From assembly GCA_045578305.1 (NCBI GenBank), contig JAZNKA010000002.1:1-36788 (forward strand): a DNA stretch of 36,788 nucleotides, given 5' to 3'. The position numbers were made by a program, and so were the translations under genes. The notes under the pieces were generated by a model, which was not told where the DNA came from, did not search any database, and was given only the letters and a program-made list of their open reading frames with translations. The stretch is from SIG440 sp045578305 (GTDB lineage Bacteria; Bacillota; Clostridia; Monoglobales; Monoglobaceae). Below are positions 14,812 to 23,557 of this stretch, in pieces (position 1 is the stretch's first letter; each line of letters begins with the position of its first letter).

Positions 14812-16431
14812 ATGAAAAAAAATAACCACTATCCCTATTACGAAATGCCCGAAATCAATGATTTCAGACATTTTGTAGATTTTATGCGCGAGAATTATGC
14901 AGAAAAGCCTGTATTTATGTTTGCTCAGAACAAAGAAGATGTCGAGGTAAGCTATGCAAAGTTTACCGATGATATTGATGCACTTGCAGCGTATTTCAAA
15001 AATATGGGACTTGACAATGATAAGATTGCCGTGTACGGCGAAAACAGCTACGAATGGATTGTTACATATTTTGCGGCAATTGTCAGCGGAAACATCATTG
15101 TCCCGATTGACAAGGAGATAAAAGGCGACGAGGTAAGAAACCTTGTAAATGACTGCGAGGCAAAGGTACTTATCTATTCGGCTGCAAAGGAAGCAGCAAT
15201 TGCAGAAAACAAAGAGGAAATGAAAACGGTTGAAGTTTTTGCGCAAATCCCCGAACTTTCTGACTGGTTTGAAAAAGGCAAGGCATTGATTGCATCGGGC
15301 GAGATTGATGTAAAATTAATCCAGCAGGACCTTGAAAAAATGTGTGCACTTATCTATACATCAGGAACAACAGGCAATCCAAAAGGCGTTATGCTGTGCC
15401 AAAGAAACTTGGTTTATTGTATGGTAAACAGCTGTCGAAATCTGCTTGAGCCGCCCAATACGGTTGTTGTTCTTCCTCTCAACCACACATTTGGTATGAT
15501 GGCGGGCGTTCTTTGCCAGGTTTATGCAGGTTACAAAACATACATAAACAACAACCTTAAAAATGTACTTAAAGATATAAATACTTTAAAACCCCAACAT
15601 ATTTCGGTGGTGCCGCTTTTCGCAGATACTTTTTACAAAGGAATCTGGAAGAATGCTAAAAAATCGGGTAAGGATAAAATCCTTAAAGTTTTGATTAAAG
15701 TCAGCAACGGACTCCGCAAGGTTGGAATTGACTTAAGACGAGTATTCTTCAAGTCGGTAATTGATGCCTTCGGCGGAAACCTGGAGATGCTTATTGTGGG
15801 CGGTGCTCCGCTTGATTTGAAGGTTGCCAAGGGTTTTGATGACCTTGGTATAACCGTTATTGGCGGCTATGGAATAACTGAGTGCTCGCCAATTATCTCG
15901 ACAGACCGCAACCGTGACTTTAAGTTTGGCGGCGCAGGTCTTGCTATCCCGGGTGTCGAGGTTAAGGTTGACAATCCTGACGAAAACGGCGAGGGCGAGC
16001 TTTTGGTAAAAGGCCCGATTGTTATGCTTGGCTATTATAACAACCCCGAGGCAACTGCCGAGGTATTTGATGGCGATTGGTTCCGCACAGGTGACTTTGG
16101 AAGAATTGATGAAGAGGGCTTTATCTTTATCACAGGCAGAAAGAAGAATATAATCATTACACCCAACGGCAAGAATGTTTACCCCGAGGAAATCGAAGCA
16201 GTTATTCAAAAGGTAGAGGGCGTAAACGAGGTTATGGTGTTTGAAGACGAAAAATTGATTTGTGCCGAAATTTATACCGAGCTTGTTGACGAAAAAGACA
16301 GAATAAAGGCAGAAGTTCAGGCCCTCAACAAGGTTCTTCCGTCATACAAACAGGTGCAGAAGATAATTTTCCGCGACACCGAGTTTGAAAAGACAACAAC
16401 CAAAAAAATCAAGAGATTTTTAAGAGGCTAA
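14812..16431 (+). CDS. AMP-dependent synthetase/ligase (long-chain acyl-CoA synthetase-like)
   Basis: A 539-residue ANL-superfamily adenylating enzyme. The P-loop-like motif is ALIYTSGTTGNPKGVM near residues 180-196. The A5 motif is GGYGITECSPI, the hinge region GDWFRTGDFG is present, and the C-terminal lysine motif lies in the final ETTTKKIKRF-like end. The architecture matches FadD-type acyl-CoA or acyl-ACP synthetases; the substrate, possibly a fatty acid for membrane lipids, is inferred. The ribosome site AAAGGAAG precedes the ATG. ung follows after only 2 bases, implying a common transcript. Confidence 0.88.
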   Translation: MKKNNHYPYYEMPEINDFRHFVDFMRENYAEKPVFMFAQNKEDVEVSYAKFTDDIDALAAYFKNMGLDNDKIAVYGENSYEWIVTYFAAIVSGNIIVPIDKEIKGDEVRNLVNDCEAKVLIYSAAKEAAIAENKEEMKTVEVFAQIPELSDWFEKGKALIASGEIDVKLIQQDLEKMCALIYTSGTTGNPKGVMLCQRNLVYCMVNSCRNLLEPPNTVVVLPLNHTFGMMAGVLCQVYAGYKTYINNNLKNVLKDINTLKPQHISVVPLFADTFYKGIWKNAKKSGKDKILKVLIKVSNGLRKVGIDLRRVFFKSVIDAFGGNLEMLIVGGAPLDLKVAKGFDDLGITVIGGYGITECSPIISTDRNRDFKFGGAGLAIPGVEVKVDNPDENGEGELLVKGPIVMLGYYNNPEATAEVFDGDWFRTGDFGRIDEEGFIFITGRKKNIIITPNGKNVYPEEIEAVIQKVEGVNEVMVFEDEKLICAEIYTELVDEKDRIKAEVQALNKVLPSYKQVQKIIFRDTEFEKTTTKKIKRFLRG

Positions 16432-16433
16432 AA

Positions 16434-17102
16434 ATGGTTAATCTGGGAAACGAATGGGATGAATTGCTTGTCGGCGAATTCCAAAAGGACTACTATCAAA
16501 AGCTGAGGGCGTTTTTGGCAAAGGAGTATCGTACGGCAAGGGTGTTTCCTGATATGTATGACATATTTAATGCGCTTAAATATACCTCGTACAGCAACGT
16601 TAAGGCGGTTATAATCGGTCAGGACCCATATCATGGCGAGGGTCAGGCGCATGGACTTTGCTTTTCGGTCAAAAGGGGCATAGAGCCACCGCCGTCACTT
16701 AAGAATATATACAAAGAGCTTTCGGATGATGTCGGGTTTGTCCCGCCGGACCATGGCGAACTTACAGACTGGGCAAAGCAAGGCGTTTTGCTTCTCAATA
16801 CTGTTCTTACTGTGCGGTCGGGCGAACCCAAAAGTCACAGAGACAGGGGTTGGGAGATTTTTACCAACCGCGTGATTGAAATTCTTGACAAGAGGGACGA
16901 GCCGATTGTGTTTTTGCTGTGGGGAAGTGATGCACAGCAGAAAAAGGCTTTGATAAAAAACCCAAAGCATCGGATTTTGCAGACGGTACACCCAAGCCCG
17001 TTGTCTGCATACCGTGGATTTTTTGGATGCCGGCATTTTTCGAAAACTAATGAAATATTAGCCCAGATGGGCAAAGAACCGATCGACTGGACGTTGAAAT
17101 AG
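16434..17102 (+). CDS. ung: Uracil-DNA glycosylase (family 1)
   Basis: Removes uracil from DNA to start base-excision repair. The water-activating motif GQDPYHGEGQAHG is at residues 62-74 with catalytic D64. LLNTVLTVRSGEPKSH follows, and the leucine-loop motif HPSPLSAYRGFFGC lies near residue 186. The length of 222 residues is typical. The start is two bases after the preceding stop. Confidence 0.96.
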   Translation: MVNLGNEWDELLVGEFQKDYYQKLRAFLAKEYRTARVFPDMYDIFNALKYTSYSNVKAVIIGQDPYHGEGQAHGLCFSVKRGIEPPPSLKNIYKELSDDVGFVPPDHGELTDWAKQGVLLLNTVLTVRSGEPKSHRDRGWEIFTNRVIEILDKRDEPIVFLLWGSDAQQKKALIKNPKHRILQTVHPSPLSAYRGFFGCRHFSKTNEILAQMGKEPIDWTLK

Positions 17103-17114
17103 GGGGATTAGGGA

Positions 17115-17852
17115 ATGAGAAAAACAGTAAATATCCTTGGAGTAAATGTGGACAAGCTTACATTCGGTGAAACGCTTGAAAAGGCAACTGAACTTTTAAA
17201 AAGCGAAGGCGCGTCTGCAATATTTACACCAAACCCCGAGATTGTAATGATGGCAAAGGAAGACCGCGAAATGCGCGATATACTGAACGGGGCTGATATT
17301 TGTACGGCAGATGGGATAGGTGTGGTTTACGGTTCGAAAATTTTGGGGGACGCTGTCCCCGAAAGAGTTCCGGGATTTGACCTTGCCTGCGCGTTGCTCG
17401 AAAAGATATCCAAAACCGGTGAGGGCGTGTTTTTGTTTGGAGCAAAACCCGGCGTGGCAGAGGTTGCCAAACAAAACCTTGAAGAAAAGCACCCCGGGAT
17501 AGTTGTATCGGGCACACATGACGGATATTTTAAGCCCGAAGAGGAAGAAGGAATTGTCGAGGAGATAAACGCATCAGGTGCAAAGCTTTTACTTGTGTGC
17601 CTTGGCGCTCCAAAACAGGAAAAATGGATTGCAAAATACCAAAGCACACTCAAAGTAAATCTTTGTATGGGAGTCGGCGGAACGCTGGATGTTTTGGCAG
17701 GGATCGCAAAAAGAGCGCCCGAGGTATTTATAAAACTGAATCTTGAGTGGGCGTACAGAATACTTAAAAACCCGTCAAGAATAGGCAGATTTGCGGCACT
17801 TCCCCAATTTGCTTTGGAAGTTTTGAAAGAAAAATACAAGAAAAAATCATAA
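17115..17852 (+). CDS. tagA: WecB/TagA/CpsF family glycosyltransferase
   Basis: A GT26 enzyme of 245 residues. TagA adds N-acetylmannosamine to lipid-linked GlcNAc in teichoic acid linkage-unit synthesis, while relatives act in enterobacterial antigen and capsule pathways. Motifs present are TPNPEIVMMA, GADICTADGIGVVYG, the LLLVCLGAPKQEKWI segment, and GVGGTLDVLAGIAKRAP near the C-terminus. The exact sugar is not shown by sequence. The ATG follows AGGGAATG-type DNA 13 bases after ung. It is isolated from other teichoic genes in this window. Confidence 0.88.
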   Translation: MRKTVNILGVNVDKLTFGETLEKATELLKSEGASAIFTPNPEIVMMAKEDREMRDILNGADICTADGIGVVYGSKILGDAVPERVPGFDLACALLEKISKTGEGVFLFGAKPGVAEVAKQNLEEKHPGIVVSGTHDGYFKPEEEEGIVEEINASGAKLLLVCLGAPKQEKWIAKYQSTLKVNLCMGVGGTLDVLAGIAKRAPEVFIKLNLEWAYRILKNPSRIGRFAALPQFALEVLKEKYKKKS

Positions 17853-17873
17853 AATTGAACAGAAGGTGTTTGT

Positions 17874-18902
17874 ATGGATTTCATTAAAAATAAAGCAGAA
17901 TTTGACCTTATCAGTTTTGGTGAGGTAATGCTGAGACTGTCGCCTCCCGGGAAAGACAAGATTTCACAAAGTGAAAGCTTTGAAAAAGCCTGCGGCGGGT
18001 CAGAATTTAATGTGGCATCAGGCGCGGCAAACCTTGGTATAAGAGCGGCAATTGTGACAAAACTCCCCAGAAACAAGATAGGGCATTTTATTTCACGCCG
18101 AATCAGATACGGAAATGTATCGGATGACTATGTTGTGTGGGACGAATCCGACGAAAAACGCCTTGGACTTTATTATTACGAGAGCGGTGCTTATCCAAGA
18201 AAATCAGCTGTGGTATATGACAGAGCAAATTCGTCGGTATGTTCGCTTGGAATTGACGAAATTCCGCAGGATATCTGCCAAAAGGCAAGAATATTCCACA
18301 TAAGCTCGATTTCACTTGCACTTGGGGCAAAACTTCGCGAAACAGCACTTTCGCTGATAAAGAAAATGAAAGAAAACGGAGCCGCAATCAGCTTTGATGT
18401 AAATTATCGCGCGACACTCTGGAGCGAAGAAGAGGCAAGAAGTGTTATCAAGGAAATACTTCCTCTTGTTGATATTCTGTTTGTATCGGAAGAAACTTCG
18501 CGCAGAATGATGCAAAAAACAGGCACTCTTGACGAGATAATGAAAAGCTATGCCGATGAGTATGGGTGCGGCATAGTCGCAACAACAAGACGCGAGGTTG
18601 TAAGTCCGACCAAGCACAATTTCGGGTCAAGGGTTTATTATGACGGAAAGTTTTATGAAGAGCCGCACTATGAGGGAATTGAAGTTATTGACCGCATCGG
18701 CAGCGGAGATGCCTATGTTGCGGGAGTGCTTTACGGTATTCTTTCGGACAACAACATTGAGGATGCGGTATCTTATGGCAATGCACTGAGCGCGATAAAA
18801 AATACGGTTGCAGGAGATATGTCCATAAGCTCGATTGACGAGGTTAATCTTGTCATAAAGGCACATCGGGCAGAGGGAATACAGGACGAAATGTCAAGAT
18901 AA
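17874..18902 (+). CDS. PfkB family sugar kinase (2-keto-3-deoxygluconate kinase-like)
   Basis: A 342-residue ribokinase-fold enzyme. The N-terminal segment ISFGEVMLRLSPPGKD and the substrate motif GGSEFNVA resemble KDG kinases. The C-terminal catalytic motif DRIGSGDAYVAGVLYG contains the base D in GSGDAY. A second, clearly different paralogue is at 33500-34597. It may phosphorylate 2-keto-3-deoxygluconate from uronates, but ribokinase-fold substrate specificity is hard to infer. It lies 22 bases after the glycosyltransferase. Confidence 0.85.
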   Translation: MDFIKNKAEFDLISFGEVMLRLSPPGKDKISQSESFEKACGGSEFNVASGAANLGIRAAIVTKLPRNKIGHFISRRIRYGNVSDDYVVWDESDEKRLGLYYYESGAYPRKSAVVYDRANSSVCSLGIDEIPQDICQKARIFHISSISLALGAKLRETALSLIKKMKENGAAISFDVNYRATLWSEEEARSVIKEILPLVDILFVSEETSRRMMQKTGTLDEIMKSYADEYGCGIVATTRREVVSPTKHNFGSRVYYDGKFYEEPHYEGIEVIDRIGSGDAYVAGVLYGILSDNNIEDAVSYGNALSAIKNTVAGDMSISSIDEVNLVIKAHRAEGIQDEMSR

Positions 18903-18936
18903 AGAATATTACAGATGTTGTAAGACGGAGGTTATT

Positions 18937-19473
18937 ATGCTTTATATGTTTTTGGCAGACGGCTTTGAAGAAACCGAGGCAATAGGCTCGCTGGATGTTA
19001 TTCGCAGAGCAGGGATTGACATAAAAACGGTGTCAATCGGGGATGAGCTTGTGTGCGGGGCACACGGGGTTTCGGTCAAAGCGGATATTTTGAAGAACGA
19101 TATTGATTTTGAGGATATGACCGGCATTATTTTGCCCGGAGGCATGCCGGGAACAACAAACCTTCAAAAAGACGAAGTTGTTCAAAAAGCTATTGATTAC
19201 TGCGCGCAAAAGAGTCTGCTTATGGCGGCAATATGCGCCGCACCCATGGTTTTGGGCGAAGCAGGAGTCCTGGAGGGCAAGGATGCGGTTTGCTATCCAG
19301 GATTCGAGCAGCATCTTAAGGGGGCAAATGTAAAGAGTGATTTTTGCACCGCAAGTCAAAATGTTATCTGCGCAAAAGGAGCAGGGGTATCAATGATTTT
19401 TGGCGCAAAAATTGTTGATTATTTTAAGGCCGGCGAGGGCGACAGAATTCTTGCCCAGATGCAGCATAAATAA
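18937..19473 (+). CDS. DJ-1 family protein (DJ-1/PfpI)
   Basis: A 178-residue protein of the DJ-1/YajL branch. The reactive cysteine C100 is in the nucleophile-elbow motif AICAAPMVLGEAG, and an acidic residue near the N-terminus (FEETEAIG) is in the expected position. ILPGGMPGTTNL is also family typical. DJ-1 proteins are described as protein and nucleotide deglycases or redox sensors; which activity applies here is unknown. GACGGAGG precedes the ATG. Likely in the same operon as its neighbours. Confidence 0.92.
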   Translation: MLYMFLADGFEETEAIGSLDVIRRAGIDIKTVSIGDELVCGAHGVSVKADILKNDIDFEDMTGIILPGGMPGTTNLQKDEVVQKAIDYCAQKSLLMAAICAAPMVLGEAGVLEGKDAVCYPGFEQHLKGANVKSDFCTASQNVICAKGAGVSMIFGAKIVDYFKAGEGDRILAQMQHK

Positions 19474-19492
19474 AAATTTTTGGTGAGGTCTG

Positions 19493-20401
19493 ATGACAGA
19501 GAAGAAGTATGAGCTCAGAAAACAAATAAAAAGTGTAAGATGGATGATTTTTTGGGTGGTCCTTGCTCAGTTTGCAGCAGAGGTCCTGGTTGAAGCTGTC
19601 GTAAGCTTTATGTCAAACCCGCCCCACAAATATCTTCAGATTGCACTTGTGGAGCTTGTTGCAATAGGTGTGCCCATAAGCATTTATGCAAAGACTGTGT
19701 GGAAGTCAGGAAACAAGCAAATAAAAAAAGAAATGTGCCTCAATCGGTGCGGAGCGGGGTATATTATTCTTGCTGCGATTTTGGGCGTTTCGGGGCAGTT
19801 TGTGATGATGCTTCTTAATGTTCCGGCCAATTTTGTAATAAATCTGGTATCGGGTGGTGCATCAGGTGAGGTAATTCCTGTTGCAGAGCGTTGGTATGAG
19901 CTGCTTCTTGGTATTTTTGCACTTGTAATTATTCCTGCTGTACTCGAAGAATTCTGGATGCGCGGTATAATTTTTCGGGCATACAACAGATGCAATACTG
20001 CTGCAGCGGTATTTTTTACAGCGCTTATATTTGCACTTTTGCATCTCAGGATAAATGAAGCGTTGGGATTTTTCTTTATGGGACTTGTCGCATCGGTGGT
20101 TCTGATAAAAAGCAAATCACTGTATGCATCAATGGTGTATCATGCATTCAGTAATCTGACGGCTCTTTTGTTCAGCGCGCATATTATGCCGTGGATTATA
20201 GACTTTATATGGGTGGCCTTTGCGGTAATAACGTTGATTTTTGTACTGACTTTCTGGCTGCTTATCAAACAAAAGGGCGGGATGAAAAAGACCAGAACAC
20301 TAAGAACTTCGGCAATAATAATAACAAGCCTGTTTAGTATGCCGATGATTTTCAGCGTTATTACGGTTGTTATAAAGTATTTTCTCCTGAGCGGTGGTTA
20401 A
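19493..20401 (+). CDS. CPBP family intramembrane glutamic protease
   Basis: A 302-residue polytopic protein of the Abi/CaaX protease family. The catalytic motif EEFWMR is at residues 152-157, followed by a conserved histidine H184 (FALLHL) and by H217 in YHAFSN. Family members process prenylated proteins in eukaryotes and in bacteria are linked to bacteriocin immunity and other roles; its substrate is unknown. The ribosome site is GGTGAGG 4 bases upstream. Its stop lies one base before the mltG start. Confidence 0.9.
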   Translation: MTEKKYELRKQIKSVRWMIFWVVLAQFAAEVLVEAVVSFMSNPPHKYLQIALVELVAIGVPISIYAKTVWKSGNKQIKKEMCLNRCGAGYIILAAILGVSGQFVMMLLNVPANFVINLVSGGASGEVIPVAERWYELLLGIFALVIIPAVLEEFWMRGIIFRAYNRCNTAAAVFFTALIFALLHLRINEALGFFFMGLVASVVLIKSKSLYASMVYHAFSNLTALLFSAHIMPWIIDFIWVAFAVITLIFVLTFWLLIKQKGGMKKTRTLRTSAIIITSLFSMPMIFSVITVVIKYFLLSGG

Positions 20402-20402
20402 A

Positions 20403-21464
20403 ATGAAACGAAGTTTAGAAAGAATTTTAACAAATTTTAAAGGTGCAAATCCTCAAAAACCGATTTTGGCCATAATTGCGGTTTTGGTGGTATGTACTTT
20501 GCTTTGGTTTGGCTCGGTTTTGGGTGATGTGTTTGGCATGTTTCCCGCCAAAGGGCGCGAGGTCATGGTGGAAATCCCCAAAGGAACAGGTGCAGCAAGA
20601 ATTGCTGAAATCCTTAAAAACGAAGGAATAATACGCCATACTGCTGTTTTCAGGGTATATGAACGCCTGAGTGGCAATAATGTTTTTCAGCAGGGTGGGC
20701 ACAAGGTAGGAAGCGGACAAAGCTATGCCAGAATAATACAAAAACTGACAAGCATGCCCGAAATTGGCGTTGATCAAACGGTGACAGTTTTGATTCCCGA
20801 GGGGTTTGAAGCACGGCAGATAGCCGAAAGACTTGCTGAAAATGGACTTGTTGACGAAAAGAAGTTTTTAAAAGAGCTTGAAGAAGGCGACTTTGAATTT
20901 GATTTTGTAAGCAAAATCCCCCGTCGCGAAAATCGACTTGAGGGATACTTGTTCCCTGCGACTTATGAGCTTTTTGTCGGGGAAAGCGAACATGATATTA
21001 TAAATCGTATGCTTGATGCGTTTTCAAAAAGGATTATACCGCTTTACAACCAGTCCGGGACAAGTTATTCACTTGACGAAATTGTGACCATGGCATCAAT
21101 TGTCGAGCGAGAAGCTGCAAATGACAGCGAAAGAGGCAAGGTTGCATCGGTTTTTTACAATCGAATTAAGCGTGATATGACACTAAGCTCGTGCGCGACG
21201 GTGCAGTATATCATAAAGGAACGAAAAGACATTCTTTCGAATTCTGACATAAAGATTAAATCGGATTACAATACCTATATAAACAAAGGATTACCTATTG
21301 GACCGATTGCGTCTCCCGGCGAAGCCTCGGTAAGAGCGGCACTTTGGCCCGAAGATACGGATTATCTGTATTTTGCGGCACGCTCAAGCGGCGAGGCGAA
21401 TGTGTTCAGCAAAACAGATACCGAGCATCTTGAAACAGTAAGAAGATTGCAAAACGGAAACTAA
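20403..21464 (+). CDS. mltG: Endolytic transglycosylase MltG
   Basis: Cuts nascent glycan strands and so limits chain length in peptidoglycan synthesis. The 353-residue protein has one N-terminal transmembrane segment at about residues 20-42. A LysM-like region follows (VMVEIPKGTGAARIAEILKN), then the YceG domain with the catalytic glutamate in ASIVEREAANDSERGKVASV. The ATG at 20403, one base past the CPBP stop, is preferred, with GGTGG as ribosome site; a GTG at 20394 is possible. Directly downstream is trmR, an order also seen in Bacillus subtilis (yrrL-yrrM). Confidence 0.95.
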   Translation: MKRSLERILTNFKGANPQKPILAIIAVLVVCTLLWFGSVLGDVFGMFPAKGREVMVEIPKGTGAARIAEILKNEGIIRHTAVFRVYERLSGNNVFQQGGHKVGSGQSYARIIQKLTSMPEIGVDQTVTVLIPEGFEARQIAERLAENGLVDEKKFLKELEEGDFEFDFVSKIPRRENRLEGYLFPATYELFVGESEHDIINRMLDAFSKRIIPLYNQSGTSYSLDEIVTMASIVEREAANDSERGKVASVFYNRIKRDMTLSSCATVQYIIKERKDILSNSDIKIKSDYNTYINKGLPIGPIASPGEASVRAALWPEDTDYLYFAARSSGEANVFSKTDTEHLETVRRLQNGN

Positions 21465-21485
21465 ATACAGAGGAAGTAACAAAAT

Positions 21486-22148
21486 ATGAAGTCTTGGATT
21501 GAGGACGACAACATAAATTATGAATATATAATCCGCTACCTGAGGGACACTATACCAAAGAGCGAAGGGCACATACTCGAAATGGAAAAATACGCCAAGG
21601 AAAACGATGTGCCCATTTCGCAGCCCGAGAGTATAAGAATGATAGAAATTCTTCTGAAGCTTATGGATGCGGATGAAATTCTGGAGATAGGCTCGGCAAT
21701 AGGTTATTCGGCAATAAGGATGAGCCGTGCATCGGATGCCCGGGTTGTGACGGTTGAGCTTTCGGGCGAGATGGCGGATATTGCCGAAGAAAACTTCAAA
21801 AAGGCGGGTGTTGACAAAAAAATAAGACTTATCCGCGGTGACGGCAAAGAAGTCCTTTCAAAAATGGAGGGCGAGGGAGTTTTTGATGTGATTTTTGTCG
21901 ATGCGGCAAAGGGACAGTATATGGATATCTTTCCGGATTGTGAACGGCTTTTGCGTTCAGGCGGACTTTTGATTTCGGACAATATTTTATACAAGGGCAT
22001 GACCGCCACAGACGAGCTTGTGGTAAGGCGAAAGATTACTATTGTACGAAGACTCAGAGCATATCTTGATATGCTTAAGAAGAACAAAAACTTCAGCACG
22101 GCTATCGTCCCGATTGGTGACGGCGTTGCGCTGAGTTTTAAGGAGTGA
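21486..22148 (+). CDS. trmR: O-methyltransferase, TrmR family (tRNA 5-hydroxyuridine methyltransferase)
   Basis: A 220-residue class I SAM-dependent methyltransferase of the divalent-metal O-methyltransferase type. The SAM motif is EIGSAIGYSAIRMS. The metal-binding region includes FVDAAKGQYMDIFP and LLISDNILYKG with the adjacent Asp-Asn pair. The assignment to TrmR, which makes 5-methoxyuridine at tRNA wobble positions, rests on its position directly after mltG as in Bacillus. The ribosome site AGAGGAAG precedes the ATG. The stop codon overlaps the region where rodA starts. Confidence 0.85.
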   Translation: MKSWIEDDNINYEYIIRYLRDTIPKSEGHILEMEKYAKENDVPISQPESIRMIEILLKLMDADEILEIGSAIGYSAIRMSRASDARVVTVELSGEMADIAEENFKKAGVDKKIRLIRGDGKEVLSKMEGEGVFDVIFVDAAKGQYMDIFPDCERLLRSGGLLISDNILYKGMTATDELVVRRKITIVRRLRAYLDMLKKNKNFSTAIVPIGDGVALSFKE

Positions 22149-22153
22149 AGAAA

Positions 22154-23272
22154 TTGATTATTGACAATCTCAACAAGCACAATGATTTTCGAAAGAATTT
22201 TGATTTTGTGTTCTTTGGTCTTGTTATGCTTGCTTCAATTTTTGGGATAGTTATGGTTTCGAGCGCGGCTCCATCGCCTGTCAAGTACACCGTTGTTCAG
22301 ACAGTTGCACTTTTGCTGGGACTTGGTGCGATGGCTCTTTTGCTTGTTCTTGACTACGAGCATCTTGCCAAGCTTTCGGTATATCTTTACGGGATATCGG
22401 TGATTTTCCTTATTCTTGTGCTTATCCCCGGCATAGGTGTTTATGAAAATGGAGCACGAAGCTGGTTTCGCTTTGGGTCGCTTATTGGCATCCAGCCTGC
22501 CGAATTTGTGAAGCTGGCGTTTATTATAACATTTTCTAAGCATTTGTCCGAGGTCGATGATTTGATTGACAGACCAAGGAATGTGGTCATGCTGCTTTTG
22601 CATGTAGGTTTTTTAGTTGGACTTATATTGTTGCAACCCGACTTTGGAACGGCAGTGGTTTTTGTGTTTATTGCACTTGCAATGCTGTTTGCGGCAAAAA
22701 TCAACTGGAAGTATATTACATCAGGTGCAGGAGCAATTGCGGCGGCACTTCCTCTTGCCTGGTTTTTTGTTTTGAAACCCTATCAAAAAGAACGAATAAT
22801 CAATCTTTTCAACCCTGAAAATGACCCGTCGGGAACAGGTTATCAGGTTATGCAGTCTAAGATTGCTATAGGGTCGGGCAAGTTTTTTGGCAGTGGACTT
22901 TATGAGGGCGGAAGCAAGTACAACAATTTCCTGCCCGAGCGCCACACCGACTTTATATTTTCGGTTATTTGCGAAGAGCTTGGCTTTTTGGGAGGGACAT
23001 TGGCTGTTATACTTCTTATGGCAATAGTTGTACGTTGTCTTGTTATTGGAATGAATTCGCGTAATAACACGGGGTTTTATATCTGCGTGGGTGTTGCCGC
23101 GATGTTTGCTTTTCATATAATTGAAAATGTAGGTATGTGCATAGGTATTCTGCCGGTAACGGGCATTCCTCTTCCATTTTTCAGTTATGGTGGGTCGTCT
23201 ATGCTTTCAAATCTGATAGCGGTTGGACTGGTCCTTAATGTAAGGTACCGAAGTAAGTCAATCAATTTTTAA
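22154..23272 (+). CDS. rodA: FtsW/RodA/SpoVE family peptidoglycan polymerase, RodA-like
   Basis: A SEDS glycosyltransferase of about 373 residues with around ten transmembrane segments. The RodA-like signatures are YQVMQSKIAIGSGKFFGSGL followed by FLPERHTDFIFSVICEELGF, and the C-terminal GIPLPFFSYGGSSMLSNL. A TTG at 22154, 8 bases after AAGGAG, is taken as the start; a GTG at 22145 overlaps the ribosome site and is less likely. Whether it is the elongasome RodA or the spore-specific SpoVE cannot be told from sequence alone. It ends a run of envelope genes. Confidence 0.9.
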   Translation: MIIDNLNKHNDFRKNFDFVFFGLVMLASIFGIVMVSSAAPSPVKYTVVQTVALLLGLGAMALLLVLDYEHLAKLSVYLYGISVIFLILVLIPGIGVYENGARSWFRFGSLIGIQPAEFVKLAFIITFSKHLSEVDDLIDRPRNVVMLLLHVGFLVGLILLQPDFGTAVVFVFIALAMLFAAKINWKYITSGAGAIAAALPLAWFFVLKPYQKERIINLFNPENDPSGTGYQVMQSKIAIGSGKFFGSGLYEGGSKYNNFLPERHTDFIFSVICEELGFLGGTLAVILLMAIVVRCLVIGMNSRNNTGFYICVGVAAMFAFHIIENVGMCIGILPVTGIPLPFFSYGGSSMLSNLIAVGLVLNVRYRSKSINF

Positions 23273-23362
23273 AGGGGATGTTAAAATAGTCCAGACCGCA
23301 AAAAGACTGGAAAAACAAAGAATATTCCTTTTGAATTAGTAATAAAAAGCTATTACAAATGT

Positions 23363-23399
23363 AGAAAAATCGCATAACAATGCGATTTTTCTGTTTTTA
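23363..23399 (+). terminator. Terminator of the rodA operon
   Basis: AGAAAAATCGCA and TGCGATTTTTCT form a 12-pair stem around TAACAA, followed by GTTTTTA. It lies 90 bases after the rodA stop. Confidence 0.85.
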
Positions 23400-23412
23400 T
23401 AGTCTTTTTGCT

Positions 23413-23492
23413 ACACACAAGCCTCGCCTCTCAACGTACAAAAGTACGCCTTCGGGTAACCCAAAGCTAAAGCTTTGGCTCGGTTTGTGTGT
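23413..23492. repeat. Multi-branched palindromic element
   Basis: An outer stem ACACACAAGCC (23413-23423) / GGTTTGTGTGT (23482-23492) with one G-T pair encloses two perfect inner hairpins: CGTAC-AAAA-GTACG (23435-23448) and CCAAAGC-TAAA-GCTTTGG (23461-23478). The layout resembles a folded RNA or a mobile palindromic repeat. No gene is visible. Confidence 0.6.
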
Positions 23493-23524
23493 TCTGAATC
23501 AATTTTATCTATCCCCTAATGGAA

Positions 23525-23555
23525 GGCTGTTTAAAAACGTAGTTTTTAAACAGCC
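23525..23555 (-). terminator. Perfect 14-pair hairpin directly after the CCA-adding gene
   Basis: GGCTGTTTAAAAAC (23525-23538), a GTA loop and GTTTTTAAACAGCC (23542-23555) lie 2 bases after the minus-strand stop of the cca gene. It probably ends that transcript, although no T-run follows the stem. Confidence 0.55.
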
Positions 23556-23557
23556 CC

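Noticed and set aside
22145..22153. GTG at 22145 as rodA start
   Set aside because: It overlaps the ribosome site AAGGAG; the TTG at 22154 has the better spacing.
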